From positions 62,001-126,000 of the forward strand of contig NZ_SLWS01000002.1 of NCBI RefSeq assembly GCF_004345645.1: a DNA stretch of 64,000 bases, given 5' to 3'. This stretch comes from Actinocrispum wychmicini. GTDB lineage: Bacteria > Actinomycetota > Actinomycetes > Mycobacteriales > Pseudonocardiaceae. This document shows, one piece after another, positions 8,667 to 16,770 of the stretch. The notes below the pieces were generated by a model. The model saw only the letters and a list, made by a program, of their open reading frames with translations, was not told where the DNA came from and did no database searches. A program made the position numbers and the translations under genes. Within the stretch, counting starts at the first letter, position 1. The number at the start of each line of letters is the position of its first letter.

Positions 8667-11600
8667 CCGACGCGCTCCGCCAGGATCGTGGCGGCAACGC
8701 CGACAAGCCGATCGGCGAGCGCGCGGATCGTTGGTGTGCCAAGAAAGGCACCGACGTCCACGGACACGCCGGTGTCTCGGACGAGAGTGGCGAGCATGGT
8801 GTTGACCGCCAGCGAGTCACCGCCGAGCGCGAAGAAGTTCTCATCGAGTCCGGCGACTTCACCGGCCAGAAGGGACGCCCAGATCTGCCGTACGTACTGC
8901 TGCTGGAGCGTCAGGACAGATGTGTCCGACGCGTCAGGCTCGAGGCGGGCGGACAGCCGGCCGGTTGCGGCACGGTCCAGTTTTCCGTTGACGTTGAGTG
9001 GCAGGACGTCCACCACCGCGACTCGGGACGGCACCATATAGCTCGGCACCAGATCACGCAGTCCAGCGCGTACCTCGGCTGCCACCAATGGACAGCCGGG
9101 CGCGGGCACGACCGCCGAGTCGATCCGAACCGCACCGTCTGGTCCGCTCTGGACCCACGCGGCCGCCTGCCGTACCCCGGGCAGCCCGAGCATGGTCGCT
9201 TCCACCTGCCCGAGTTCCACCCGGCAGCCACGAACCTTCACCTGGCGATCGCGCCGTCCCACGAAGTAGAACCGCCCATCGGCCCCAAGCCGGCCGAGGT
9301 CCCCGGTCCGGTACACGCGACCGCGCTCGCTGTCCCGGTATCCCTCGGTCAACGTCACGTGCCCGTCCACCAGATAGCCACGGCCGACCGGAGCACCGGT
9401 CACCACCAACTCACCGACCACCCCCATCGGCACCGGTTCACCGACGTCATCCACCACGAGCACACCGGCGTTCGCGATCGGTCGCCCGAGCGGGACCTGC
9501 ATGGTTGCCGGTAGTTCTGTGACATCGACGCATGTCGCATCGCCCGCCACTTCCGAACTTCCGTACAGGTTGACCAGCCGAGTGCCGGGCAGCGCGGTGC
9601 GCAGCCGAACCAGCAGGCCCGCGTCGAGCGGCTCGCCACTGCACATCAGCCAAGCCAGCGTGGGGACGACCGAGGCGAGGTCGGGATAGGCGTCCAGTAA
9701 GTGACGCAGGATCGACGGCGTGGCGAGCAGCCTGGTCACCCGATGGTGGCTCATCACGTCCACGAGTTCGCTCGCGTCCCACACCGCGCGATCCGGCACG
9801 ATCGCCAACGGCACACCGGCTAGCAGGGGAACCACGGTCTCCGCGATGGCGTCGACGAAGCCTACCGGTGTCCGTAGCGCGGCTACTTCACCTGCCGTGT
9901 AAGGAAAAGCGTCCCAAGCCCAGTAACACCGGTTGTGCAGGCTCCGATGCGTACCCACGGTGATCTTCGGTGGCCCAGTGCTCCCCGAGGTGGCGACGAG
10001 CCAGGCCGGGTCATCCAGCTCCCTCCGCACGGCCGGCTTCCCTGGTGGCGCTTCCTGTTCGGCATCGACCACTGCCACGATCCGGGTCCCGACCGCCCAA
10101 CCGTCGATCTCGTCGGTGAGCACGGCGGCTGGCCGGCATGCGCGTACCAGTATGTCGCGATGCTCCCGCGGGTGATGGACGTCGACGAACATCGGTACCG
10201 CGCCGACCCGCCAAGTCGCGAAGAGCGCGGCGACCGACCGCGCGGACCTCGGCAGATGAACGACGACCACGTCACCGGCTCGAACCCCGGACACATCAAG
10301 GCGGCGTGCCAGACCATCGCGCAACGCCCGCAGTTCGGTACGGCTGACGGTGACCGGGCCGTCCAGCAGGGCCAAGGCGCCGGGGTCGGCATCGGCAAGA
10401 TCGTCGAACCGAACCGACACGTCCATCTCAGGCCATGAACGCGCGGTGTCGTTGACCGCCGCGATACGTGCCCGTTCGCCGGCTCTTACACCGACCACCG
10501 ATCGTACGGTGGCCGCCGGCTCGGTGATCGACGTGGACAACTGATCGAACGTGGCGGCCAACTCGGCCACAGTGCCCTCGTTCAGCACATCCGTGGCGTA
10601 CTCCCAGCCGAGGTCCAGGTCCCCGACCGCGCCGACCGGCGTCACCTCCAGCATCAGGTCGAACTTCGCGGTGCCCGTGTGCAGCGGGACGGGCGTCACC
10701 GCGCAGCCAGCGAACCGAGGCGTCACGCTGTCGTTGTTCTGAAGCACCATGACGACATCCACCAGCGGGCTGTGCGCTCGGTCGGCGGCCCTTCTGATCC
10801 GGACGGCCAACTCCTCAAGAGGCACGTTCTGATGGCTGAGCACCCACCGGGACTCCGCCCACAGCTTGTCGAGCAGATCGACGATTGTCGTGTCCATGGC
10901 GGCGGATGCCCGGATCGGTACTGTGTTGGCGAAGAAGCCCACGGTGTTCTGGTACTCCGGCTCGGTCCTCGCCGCGACCACGGTACCTATCAACAGGTCC
11001 CACTGCCGGGTGCAGCGCGCGAGGCACAGATAGAACATCGCAAGCAGAACGACGTACAGCGATGTTCCCGTCTCGTCGGCCAGTGTGCGTAACCGATCTG
11101 CCGTCGCGGCAGGTAACCGGGTGCGCAGGATCTCCCCTGCCATCGAGCGAGCGGGCGGCCGCTGGCGATCCGGGCTCAACTCCACCCGATCGGGCGCCGG
11201 GACCAGTCGAGCGGCGAACTTGTCGGCACTGGCGAGTGGTTCCCGGGAGCGGCGCTGGGTCTGGGCGAACTCCCGGTAGCCGGCCGGAGCCGGGCCCAGC
11301 TCTCGACCGGCGTACAGGTCGGTCAGCTCGCGGTAGATGAGGTCCATCGACCAACCGTCGGTGGCGATGTGATGCACCACGACGAGCAGGAGTCGTCCAC
11401 CGTCCGCGGTGGCGTAGGTGCGGAGCCGCAGCAGGCGCCCTTCGGCGAGATCGAAGGGCATGTCCGCGTCTGCCCGAGCGGACGCCAGGACTTCCGCGGG
11501 TGACTGACGATCGTCGCGATGCGCGATGTCCGCGGTAGCCGTGATTCCACAGTCGGCCAAGCCGGGATCCTGGTGGGTGTACTGGGTGGACAACGCGGGA

Positions 11601-12052
11601 TGCCGGGCCACCAGGGCTTGCGCCGCACGATCGAGCGCGGGCAGGTCCAGGTCTCCGACGACGTGGAACGCGTTCACGACGTTGTACGCGGGGCTTGCCG
11701 GGTGGTAGCGCTGGGCCAGCCACAACCGTTCCTCGTTGTAGGACAACGGGTTGTCCTCGGCGGGGACTGTGATCGACGTCGTCCCGGTGCGGTCGGCCAT
11801 TCCGTCGACGAGCCCAGCCAGAAGCGTCGCGCTCGCGCCGTCGAGCAACGCCTCCAGCAGGAGTTCGTTGGTCTCGTCCGACGTGCCGAACTCGACCGCG
11901 ATCCGGCCCACCGCCTTGACTGCCCTGATCGAGTCGCCACCGAGCTTACGGAAGCCCAGGTCCGGGTCAACGTCCCGGTTGCCGACGAGCTCACCCAGGA
12001 TCTCGCGGATCGCCGCTGTTGTCTGCCCGTCGGCGGCTACCGGGTCAGTCAT
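8663..12052 (-). CDS. Nonribosomal peptide synthetase, PCP-C-A-PCP
   Basis: From ATG 12052 the protein is 1129 residues; the frame remains open to 12157, but the carrier domain already begins close to this ATG. Domains: N-terminal carrier protein (LGGDSI near residue 38), condensation domain (HHIATDGWS near 227), adenylation domain (ATSGSTGPPK near 686) and a second carrier protein (ALGGDSL near 1077). Because it begins with a carrier protein and lacks a partner A domain, the first residue must be loaded in trans by an adenylating enzyme or acyltransferase that is not obvious in this window. The A pocket reads roughly D-A-E-A-M-S-L-G-D-K by eye, which I cannot match to a substrate. It heads the operon, divergent from the flavoprotein gene. 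Confidence 0.93.
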   Translation of the reverse strand: MTDPVAADGQTTAAIREILGELVGNRDVDPDLGFRKLGGDSIRAVKAVGRIAVEFGTSDETNELLLEALLDGASATLLAGLVDGMADRTGTTSITVPAEDNPLSYNEERLWLAQRYHPASPAYNVVNAFHVVGDLDLPALDRAAQALVARHPALSTQYTHQDPGLADCGITATADIAHRDDRQSPAEVLASARADADMPFDLAEGRLLRLRTYATADGGRLLLVVVHHIATDGWSMDLIYRELTDLYAGRELGPAPAGYREFAQTQRRSREPLASADKFAARLVPAPDRVELSPDRQRPPARSMAGEILRTRLPAATADRLRTLADETGTSLYVVLLAMFYLCLARCTRQWDLLIGTVVAARTEPEYQNTVGFFANTVPIRASAAMDTTIVDLLDKLWAESRWVLSHQNVPLEELAVRIRRAADRAHSPLVDVVMVLQNNDSVTPRFAGCAVTPVPLHTGTAKFDLMLEVTPVGAVGDLDLGWEYATDVLNEGTVAELAATFDQLSTSITEPAATVRSVVGVRAGERARIAAVNDTARSWPEMDVSVRFDDLADADPGALALLDGPVTVSRTELRALRDGLARRLDVSGVRAGDVVVVHLPRSARSVAALFATWRVGAVPMFVDVHHPREHRDILVRACRPAAVLTDEIDGWAVGTRIVAVVDAEQEAPPGKPAVRRELDDPAWLVATSGSTGPPKITVGTHRSLHNRCYWAWDAFPYTAGEVAALRTPVGFVDAIAETVVPLLAGVPLAIVPDRAVWDASELVDVMSHHRVTRLLATPSILRHLLDAYPDLASVVPTLAWLMCSGEPLDAGLLVRLRTALPGTRLVNLYGSSEVAGDATCVDVTELPATMQVPLGRPIANAGVLVVDDVGEPVPMGVVGELVVTGAPVGRGYLVDGHVTLTEGYRDSERGRVYRTGDLGRLGADGRFYFVGRRDRQVKVRGCRVELGQVEATMLGLPGVRQAAAWVQSGPDGAVRIDSAVVPAPGCPLVAAEVRAGLRDLVPSYMVPSRVAVVDVLPLNVNGKLDRAATGRLSARLEPDASDTSVLTLQQQYVRQIWASLLAGEVAGLDENFFALGGDSLAVNTMLATLVRDTGVSVDVGAFLGTPTIRALADRLVGVAATILAERVG

Positions 12053-12267
12053 CGACGACCCCCGCGCGTCGATCCCCCACACTGCCCACCCCCCAGTCGC
12101 AGCGAGGATGCGCGACCGATCGCCGAACCGGCCGTCACGTGCCCGCTGTCCAGACACTCCCCGATATCGACCATAGGGGGATGGGTGAGCAGCGTCAACG
12201 CCCTGGACAAGCTACGCTCGCAGCTGCTAACGGTATGGCTACGATGCCTTGCCGACGAGGGGGTCCA

Positions 12268-13170
12268 TTGATCGACGTACTGGTCGTCGGTGGCGGGGCC
12301 GCCGGTACCGCCGCTGCCCTGACGCTCGCCAGGATGCGCAGAACCGTCACTGTGGTCGACTCCGGCGAGGGAAGAAACGAACAGTCACACCACCTTCATG
12401 GCTACCCTGGCTTCGACGGCGTACCGCCGGCGGCCTTCCGGGAGAAATGCCTCCAGGAGCTGAAGAACTACCCGGATCTGTCGCTGACGTCGGACACCGT
12501 GGCGTCCATCGAGTGGGATGACCACTTCCGGGCCACCCTCCACACCGGTCAGCTCATCCTGGCTCGACGCCTGCTCCTGGCCACTGGGCTGCGTGATCTC
12601 CTCCCGGACATACCGGGCGTGGCCGAAGCCTGGGGAAGCGGCGTTTACCACTGTCCGCAGTGTCATGGCTGGGAGTTGCGCGACCGGCCGATCATGGTTC
12701 TGGGTGGTAGGCGTGCGGCACATCTCGTCACGCGACTCGCCCGGTTCAGCCAAGACGTCACCTGGATCACGTCGGCGGACACACCACCCCGACCAGCCGG
12801 CGTACGGATCGTCGCCGGCACCGTGGCGCGAGTGGACGGTGCCGTCGGCGAGGTCCACGCCCATCTCGCCGACGGACGCACCATCGCGGCGGAAGGCATG
12901 TTCGTCACCCCCGTCCAGGAACAACGGTCATCGTTCGCCGAACAGCTCGGCTGCACGTTCCTGCCGGACGGCCGGGTTGTGGTCAACCAGTTCGGCTACA
13001 CCGGGGTCGACGGCGTCTACGCGGCCGGTGACATGGCCCGGATGACGGCCACCCGTTACCAGGCCGCCACGGTACTCAACTCGGCGGCGGCGGGCGCGCA
13101 AGCCGGCAGCGGCGTCGACCAGGAGCTGACCCAGGCAGACCTCGGAACACCGCCCGACGCCCAGGCGTGA
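12268..13170 (+). CDS. Thioredoxin-reductase-like FAD dithiol oxidase (GliT/HlmI type)
   Basis: A 300-residue flavoprotein begins at TTG 12268 behind GAGGGGG; ATGs at 12235 and 12244 are alternatives. It has an N-terminal FAD dinucleotide-binding motif (VVGGGAAGTAAAL), the redox motif YHCPQCHGWE near residues 130-140 and a C-terminal GVYAAGD FAD motif. The HCPxCHG(Y/W)E form of CxxC is characteristic of GliT, HlmI and DepH, which oxidise dithiols of natural products to disulfides using O2, whereas ordinary thioredoxin reductase uses CATC-like sites and an NADPH domain. The gene is divergent from the NRPS operon and precedes a peptide gene whose product ends CVTC, so a Cys pair in the product or peptide is a plausible substrate (inferred). 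Confidence 0.85.
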   Translation: MIDVLVVGGGAAGTAAALTLARMRRTVTVVDSGEGRNEQSHHLHGYPGFDGVPPAAFREKCLQELKNYPDLSLTSDTVASIEWDDHFRATLHTGQLILARRLLLATGLRDLLPDIPGVAEAWGSGVYHCPQCHGWELRDRPIMVLGGRRAAHLVTRLARFSQDVTWITSADTPPRPAGVRIVAGTVARVDGAVGEVHAHLADGRTIAAEGMFVTPVQEQRSSFAEQLGCTFLPDGRVVVNQFGYTGVDGVYAAGDMARMTATRYQAATVLNSAAAGAQAGSGVDQELTQADLGTPPDAQA

Positions 13171-13260
13171 CCCAATTCAGTCGCCGATTCGACCGGTTCA
13201 ATTCGCGGTTGACTCCGAGTTCACGCAGGTCAGCGATACCACGAAAACACCTCCGACCAT

Positions 13261-13290
13261 TTGACGTCCATCCAGTTGCTAAGGTAGCAT
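13261..13290 (+). promoter_or_regulatory. Candidate sigma-70-type promoter of the small peptide gene
   Basis: TTGACG at 13261-13266 is followed after 18 bases by TAGCAT at 13285-13290, close to -35/-10 consensus, in a locally AT-richer stretch. The peptide start codon is 31 bases downstream of the -10. This would give the peptide gene its own transcript. Confidence 0.5.
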
Positions 13291-13320
13291 CGTATTGTCG
13301 AACAAACTGGAGGAATTGCC

Positions 13321-13437
13321 ATGCTGATGGACGATCAGTTCGACCTTGAGGTTGTGGACATCCGAGCAATGCCGGATGAGGAACTCGACGACGTTGTGGG
13401 TGGCACCGGCACCCTCTCGCTCTGCGTGACCTGCTGA
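13321..13437 (+). CDS. Candidate RiPP precursor peptide, FxLD/lanthipeptide-like, 38 aa
   Basis: ATG 13321 follows a good RBS (GGAGGA at about 13309-13314), a promoter-like sequence and is followed by a strong hairpin, so this short frame looks like a real, self-contained gene. The leader has FDLEV at residues 7-11, resembling the FxLD/FNLD recognition box of class I lanthipeptide and thiopeptide precursors, is acidic (PDEELDD) and ends in a double glycine at 27-28. The predicted core is TGTLSLCVTC (29-38), rich in Thr/Ser/Cys and resembling the ring-A part of nisin-type peptides (S-I-S-L-C). No LanB, LanC, LanM or YcaO enzyme is visible nearby. Neighbours are a CxxC dithiol oxidase and free-standing NRPS condensation proteins, so its modification route is unknown. 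Confidence 0.72.
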   Translation: MLMDDQFDLEVVDIRAMPDEELDDVVGGTGTLSLCVTC

Positions 13438-13463
13438 CATTTTGCAGCAAGCAACGTCAGTGT

Positions 13464-13499
13464 CGCCCGGACCGCCGTCCTCGGATGCCGGTCCGGGCG
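13464..13499. terminator. Hairpin terminator between convergent genes
   Basis: CGCCCGGACCG at 13464-13474 pairs perfectly with CGGTCCGGGCG at 13489-13499 (11 bp, 14-base loop). It lies between the peptide gene and the convergent condensation-domain gene. There is no U tract, which is usual for actinomycete terminators. Confidence 0.7.
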
Positions 13500-13508
13500 T
13501 CGCTCTGT

Positions 13509-15092
13509 TCAGGCCACTGTCACCCTGAACGTGTTCGGCACGAGCACAAACTCCGCCGGTTCAGCGGCCGACGTGCAGTAGTCGCGTATCTCGTCGATGG
13601 ACAGCGATACGGTGGCTTCTACTTCAGCGTGAAGTACGTCCCGCTCATTTTCCCTGTGTTCCAGCGATACAGTGGTCGATCGCACGGCAGGATGAGACTC
13701 CACCACTTCGCTCATCGCATGGAGATCGGCGCACATCACGACCCGTCCCGCCGAGTCACGTATCTCGGCCAACCCATGACGCTCGACGGACCGAACCAAC
13801 GTCTCCGACGGGCTGGACAACAGCTCGGTGAATCGGGCAAAGAAGTCGTCGCTGTCCGGTGGCGCGAAATAGGAGTCCACCAAGCCGACGACAAACTCGA
13901 TCCGACTGGAATAGGTGTGCACCATCAGCTCGATGCCGACTGCGCGCGTCGAGGCTCTGGAGAGATAGTACCGTGAGTCGATCTCCAGCTCGCCCGGTGC
14001 CAAACGGCGGGTGTCCGTGGCGTGTTCGAAGTGATTCGCGAATACCGTACGGGTGGCCGGGAACGACCATCCGTTCGACAGCTTCTCGTATTCTGTCCGC
14101 AGGTCGCCGGCGGGCACGTGGCTGCGCGACATCGTCTTGAACAACTCGCCCTGCACCTGCGCACTGAGCGATCGCAAGTCGTCCGCGCGGTTGATCACGA
14201 GCGGCAGGCTCACCGCGAACATGCCGGCGACCTCGCGGTCCGCGGCCGTCCGCTGGTCGATCGGCACATGCACGACCAGCCGGTCCTGCGGCGAGACTTC
14301 CAGAATCGCCGCCACGAAGACCGCCACCGCTCGCTGGAACTCGGACAAGTTCATGTCGGCGCACTCGGCCCGCCACCCGGACAGCGCCTCACCGGTGAGG
14401 GAAAGACTATGTATCGAACCCGTGGACTGCGCCTTGCTCGATGGCCAGACTTGAGTCACCGGAGGCGCGCCAGCAATTTTGTCGCGCCAGTACTCGCGGA
14501 CCGCGGATCCATTCCGCTGTTCAAATCGGCTCCGCTGATTCGTCACGGCGTCCAGGAATGTCAGCCTCGCCGATTCGATCGTCATTTCCTCGGGGTCGAT
14601 TCGACCGTCGTAGCGCTGCCAGATCTCACTCGCGATCAGCCCCCTGGCCCGGTCATCGACGGCCACATGCTGAAACACACCGAACAGCGCATGCAGATCT
14701 GCGGAGTACCGAAAGAGACGAAACCGAAACGGGTAGTCGCCCACCAGATCCGCCTCGGACATGAGATCGGCGGTCAGCATGTTTTCGACGTACCGGTCGA
14801 ACTGCTCCTCCGAACGAGCCTGGACGGCCGCGGCGGCGACAATACGTGAGTCCTCGGGTTGCGGCAACAGGCGCTGCCGCAACCCACCATCCCCGGACAG
14901 AACCAGAGCGACCCGCAGGCAGTCGTTTCTTCGCACCACCGCCCTCAACGCGGAGACGACACCGCCGACCGACAACGGACCAATGATTCGATACACCAGG
15001 TGCAAAGATGTCGAATGCCCGTTCGAAGGACGTCCCACGCCGGTCAGATGGTGTTCCTGGCCGAAAGTCAGCGGATAAGTCTGAGTGTCCAT
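13509..15092 (-). CDS. Free-standing NRPS condensation-domain protein
   Basis: The 527-residue protein starts at ATG 15092 behind GGGGG. It is a single condensation-superfamily domain with no A or carrier domain. The active site HHxxxDG reads QHVAVDD near residue 143: the second, catalytic His and the Asp are present, the first His is Gln and the final Gly is Asp. N-terminal TYPLTFGQE corresponds to the 'LS.aQ' C1 motif. After ~440 residues a tail follows (about 60-80 residues) that I do not recognise. It lies 23 bp downstream of the SDR gene and is probably cotranscribed. Possible roles: amide or ester formation on a carrier-bound intermediate in trans, or a non-canonical acceptor; which one cannot be told from sequence. 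Confidence 0.82.
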   Translation of the reverse strand: MDTQTYPLTFGQEHHLTGVGRPSNGHSTSLHLVYRIIGPLSVGGVVSALRAVVRRNDCLRVALVLSGDGGLRQRLLPQPEDSRIVAAAAVQARSEEQFDRYVENMLTADLMSEADLVGDYPFRFRLFRYSADLHALFGVFQHVAVDDRARGLIASEIWQRYDGRIDPEEMTIESARLTFLDAVTNQRSRFEQRNGSAVREYWRDKIAGAPPVTQVWPSSKAQSTGSIHSLSLTGEALSGWRAECADMNLSEFQRAVAVFVAAILEVSPQDRLVVHVPIDQRTAADREVAGMFAVSLPLVINRADDLRSLSAQVQGELFKTMSRSHVPAGDLRTEYEKLSNGWSFPATRTVFANHFEHATDTRRLAPGELEIDSRYYLSRASTRAVGIELMVHTYSSRIEFVVGLVDSYFAPPDSDDFFARFTELLSSPSETLVRSVERHGLAEIRDSAGRVVMCADLHAMSEVVESHPAVRSTTVSLEHRENERDVLHAEVEATVSLSIDEIRDYCTSAAEPAEFVLVPNTFRVTVA

Positions 15093-15115
15093 CCAGCCCC
15101 CATATTCGCCGAGTC

Positions 15116-15820
15116 CTAGGAATACAACAGCCGCAAGTCGTCGTGCAACGAAGCCTTGACTTTGCGGGTGTACTCGTCGAACAACACCTCTTCGACCCCG
15201 TTCTCGACTGCCCGCAGCACCGCCTGTGCCACATCGGCGGGGTCGCTCTTGGCTCGCTCCAGTCCCTTCGTCATGTCGGTGTCGATCGAGTCGGCGTGAA
15301 CGGCCACGACCAAGGTGTTCTGCTGGCGAAGCTGCTGACGCAACGCGTTGGTCATGGACCAGGCCGCCGCCTTGGATGCCGCGTAGGCGCTGATCTGCGG
15401 CACGGTCACCCAGGAAAGTACCGACAAGATGTTGATCAATGCGCCTCCTCCGTTCGAGGAGAGCACAGGCGCGAACGACTGCGCCATGGCCAGCGGGCCA
15501 AGGTAGTTGACCTCCATGTCCCCACGCGCGTGCTCCAGGGGCACTGTGAGGGGCCGACCAGCTGTGGCGACGCCCGCGTTGTTGACGATGACGTTGACGT
15601 CCAGCAGCCGCGCGGCCGCGGCGGCGACCGCCACGTGATCGGTGACGTCGAGTTCGACCGGGACAACTTGGTCGGCGGTAACCGTTGCCGCGTTTCGCGC
15701 GCACGCATACACTTTCGCCGCGCCACGCTCGAGTAACGCACGGGTGAATGCGTGCCCGAGTCCTCGGTTCGCTCCGGTCACCAACGCGACGGAGCCTTCG
15801 ACCTTCACAGATCCCCCCAT
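15116..15820 (-). CDS. Short-chain dehydrogenase/reductase
   Basis: This classical SDR of about 234 residues has the NAD(P) motif VTGANRGLGHAF, the NNAG motif and the catalytic SAYAASK (Tyr-X3-Lys) after an upstream serine (ILSVLSW). ATG 15820 is used; a GTG at 15808 sits just behind GGGGGGATCT and is an alternative start. It is the first gene of a leftward pair with the condensation protein and is divergent from the LLM oxidoreductase. It probably oxidises or reduces a hydroxyl/keto group of a cluster intermediate; the substrate is not predictable. Confidence 0.9.
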   Translation of the reverse strand: MGGSVKVEGSVALVTGANRGLGHAFTRALLERGAAKVYACARNAATVTADQVVPVELDVTDHVAVAAAAARLLDVNVIVNNAGVATAGRPLTVPLEHARGDMEVNYLGPLAMAQSFAPVLSSNGGGALINILSVLSWVTVPQISAYAASKAAAWSMTNALRQQLRQQNTLVVAVHADSIDTDMTKGLERAKSDPADVAQAVLRAVENGVEEVLFDEYTRKVKASLHDDLRLLYS

Positions 15821-15885
15821 GGTCAATTCGGTCAAGCGCTATACGATCCCGTGGTCTCGTCATTGACGTCTCTGGAGCGAACCCC

Positions 15886-16722
15886 TTGACCGAGAACCCA
15901 CTCCGTTACGGAGTCTACCTTCCGCCCTTCGGTCCGCTAGGCGACCCGAAAGCGCTCGTCGAACTGGCGGTACGTGCCGAGGCCGCCGGTTGGGACGGGG
16001 TGTTCCTCTGGGATCACGTGGTCACCGACGCCATGCCGATCGCCGACCCATGGACCACCTTGGGTGCCATCGCGCAGGCCACCGAACGCGTGCTGCTTGG
16101 TCCGACCGTCACTCCCCTGCCTCGGCGCCGCCCATGGGTGGTCGCGCGGCACGCCTCAACGGTGAGCCGCCTGTCGGGCGGTCGTCTCGTACTCGGTGTC
16201 GGCCTGGGCTCGGACGAGACCGGTGACTTCAGCCGGTTCGGCGAGACCGTCGACCCACGTACCCGCTCGGCCATGCTCGACGAGGGCATCGAGGTGATCC
16301 AAGCCCTTTGGGAGGGGCGGGCCTACCAGCACCAAGGCACGCACTATCAGGTCACTCTCGACCAGACCGCACCGGAACCGCACCGCCTGCCGGTCTGGGT
16401 GGCGAGTTCCACAGGCAACCCGCACGTCATCCGCCGCGCGGCGGGCTGCGATGGCATCTTCCCCAACCCGGACGACGGTGCCATCACGCCCGACGACGTC
16501 GCTGGTGTCCTCGACGCGGTGCGTCGTGCCGGAGTGCCCGCGGACCGCCCGTACGACGTCGCCGTGCGCGGCAACGCGAGCCCGGCCTGGCAGGAACCGA
16601 TCAAGGTCGACCTGGCGGGACTTGCCCAGGCGGGTATGACTTGGTGGATGGAATCACTTATCCACTTCGACCCGCTGGAACTGTCCATGGAAGTTGTCGA
16701 CGCAGGCCCACCCCGCGTGTGA
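15886..16722 (+). CDS. LLM-class flavin (F420/FMN)-dependent oxidoreductase
   Basis: The 278-residue protein starts at TTG 15886, 8 bases after GGAG. It has the luciferase-like TIM-barrel pattern: an early YGVYLPPFGPLGDP strand, GWDGVFLWDHV, TERVLLGPTVTPLPRR, and SRLSGGRLVLGVGLG, the usual family motif. Family members use FMN or F420 to hydroxylate, oxidise or reduce C-N and C=C bonds. The gene is divergent from the SDR and is followed after 48 bp by a condensation protein, so it probably belongs to the cluster. The cofactor (FMN versus F420) cannot be decided by eye. Confidence 0.85.
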   Translation: MTENPLRYGVYLPPFGPLGDPKALVELAVRAEAAGWDGVFLWDHVVTDAMPIADPWTTLGAIAQATERVLLGPTVTPLPRRRPWVVARHASTVSRLSGGRLVLGVGLGSDETGDFSRFGETVDPRTRSAMLDEGIEVIQALWEGRAYQHQGTHYQVTLDQTAPEPHRLPVWVASSTGNPHVIRRAAGCDGIFPNPDDGAITPDDVAGVLDAVRRAGVPADRPYDVAVRGNASPAWQEPIKVDLAGLAQAGMTWWMESLIHFDPLELSMEVVDAGPPRV

Positions 16723-16770
16723 CCCGCGCGAGAATCGACGTACGAACACTGACGACTCTGGGGAGACACG

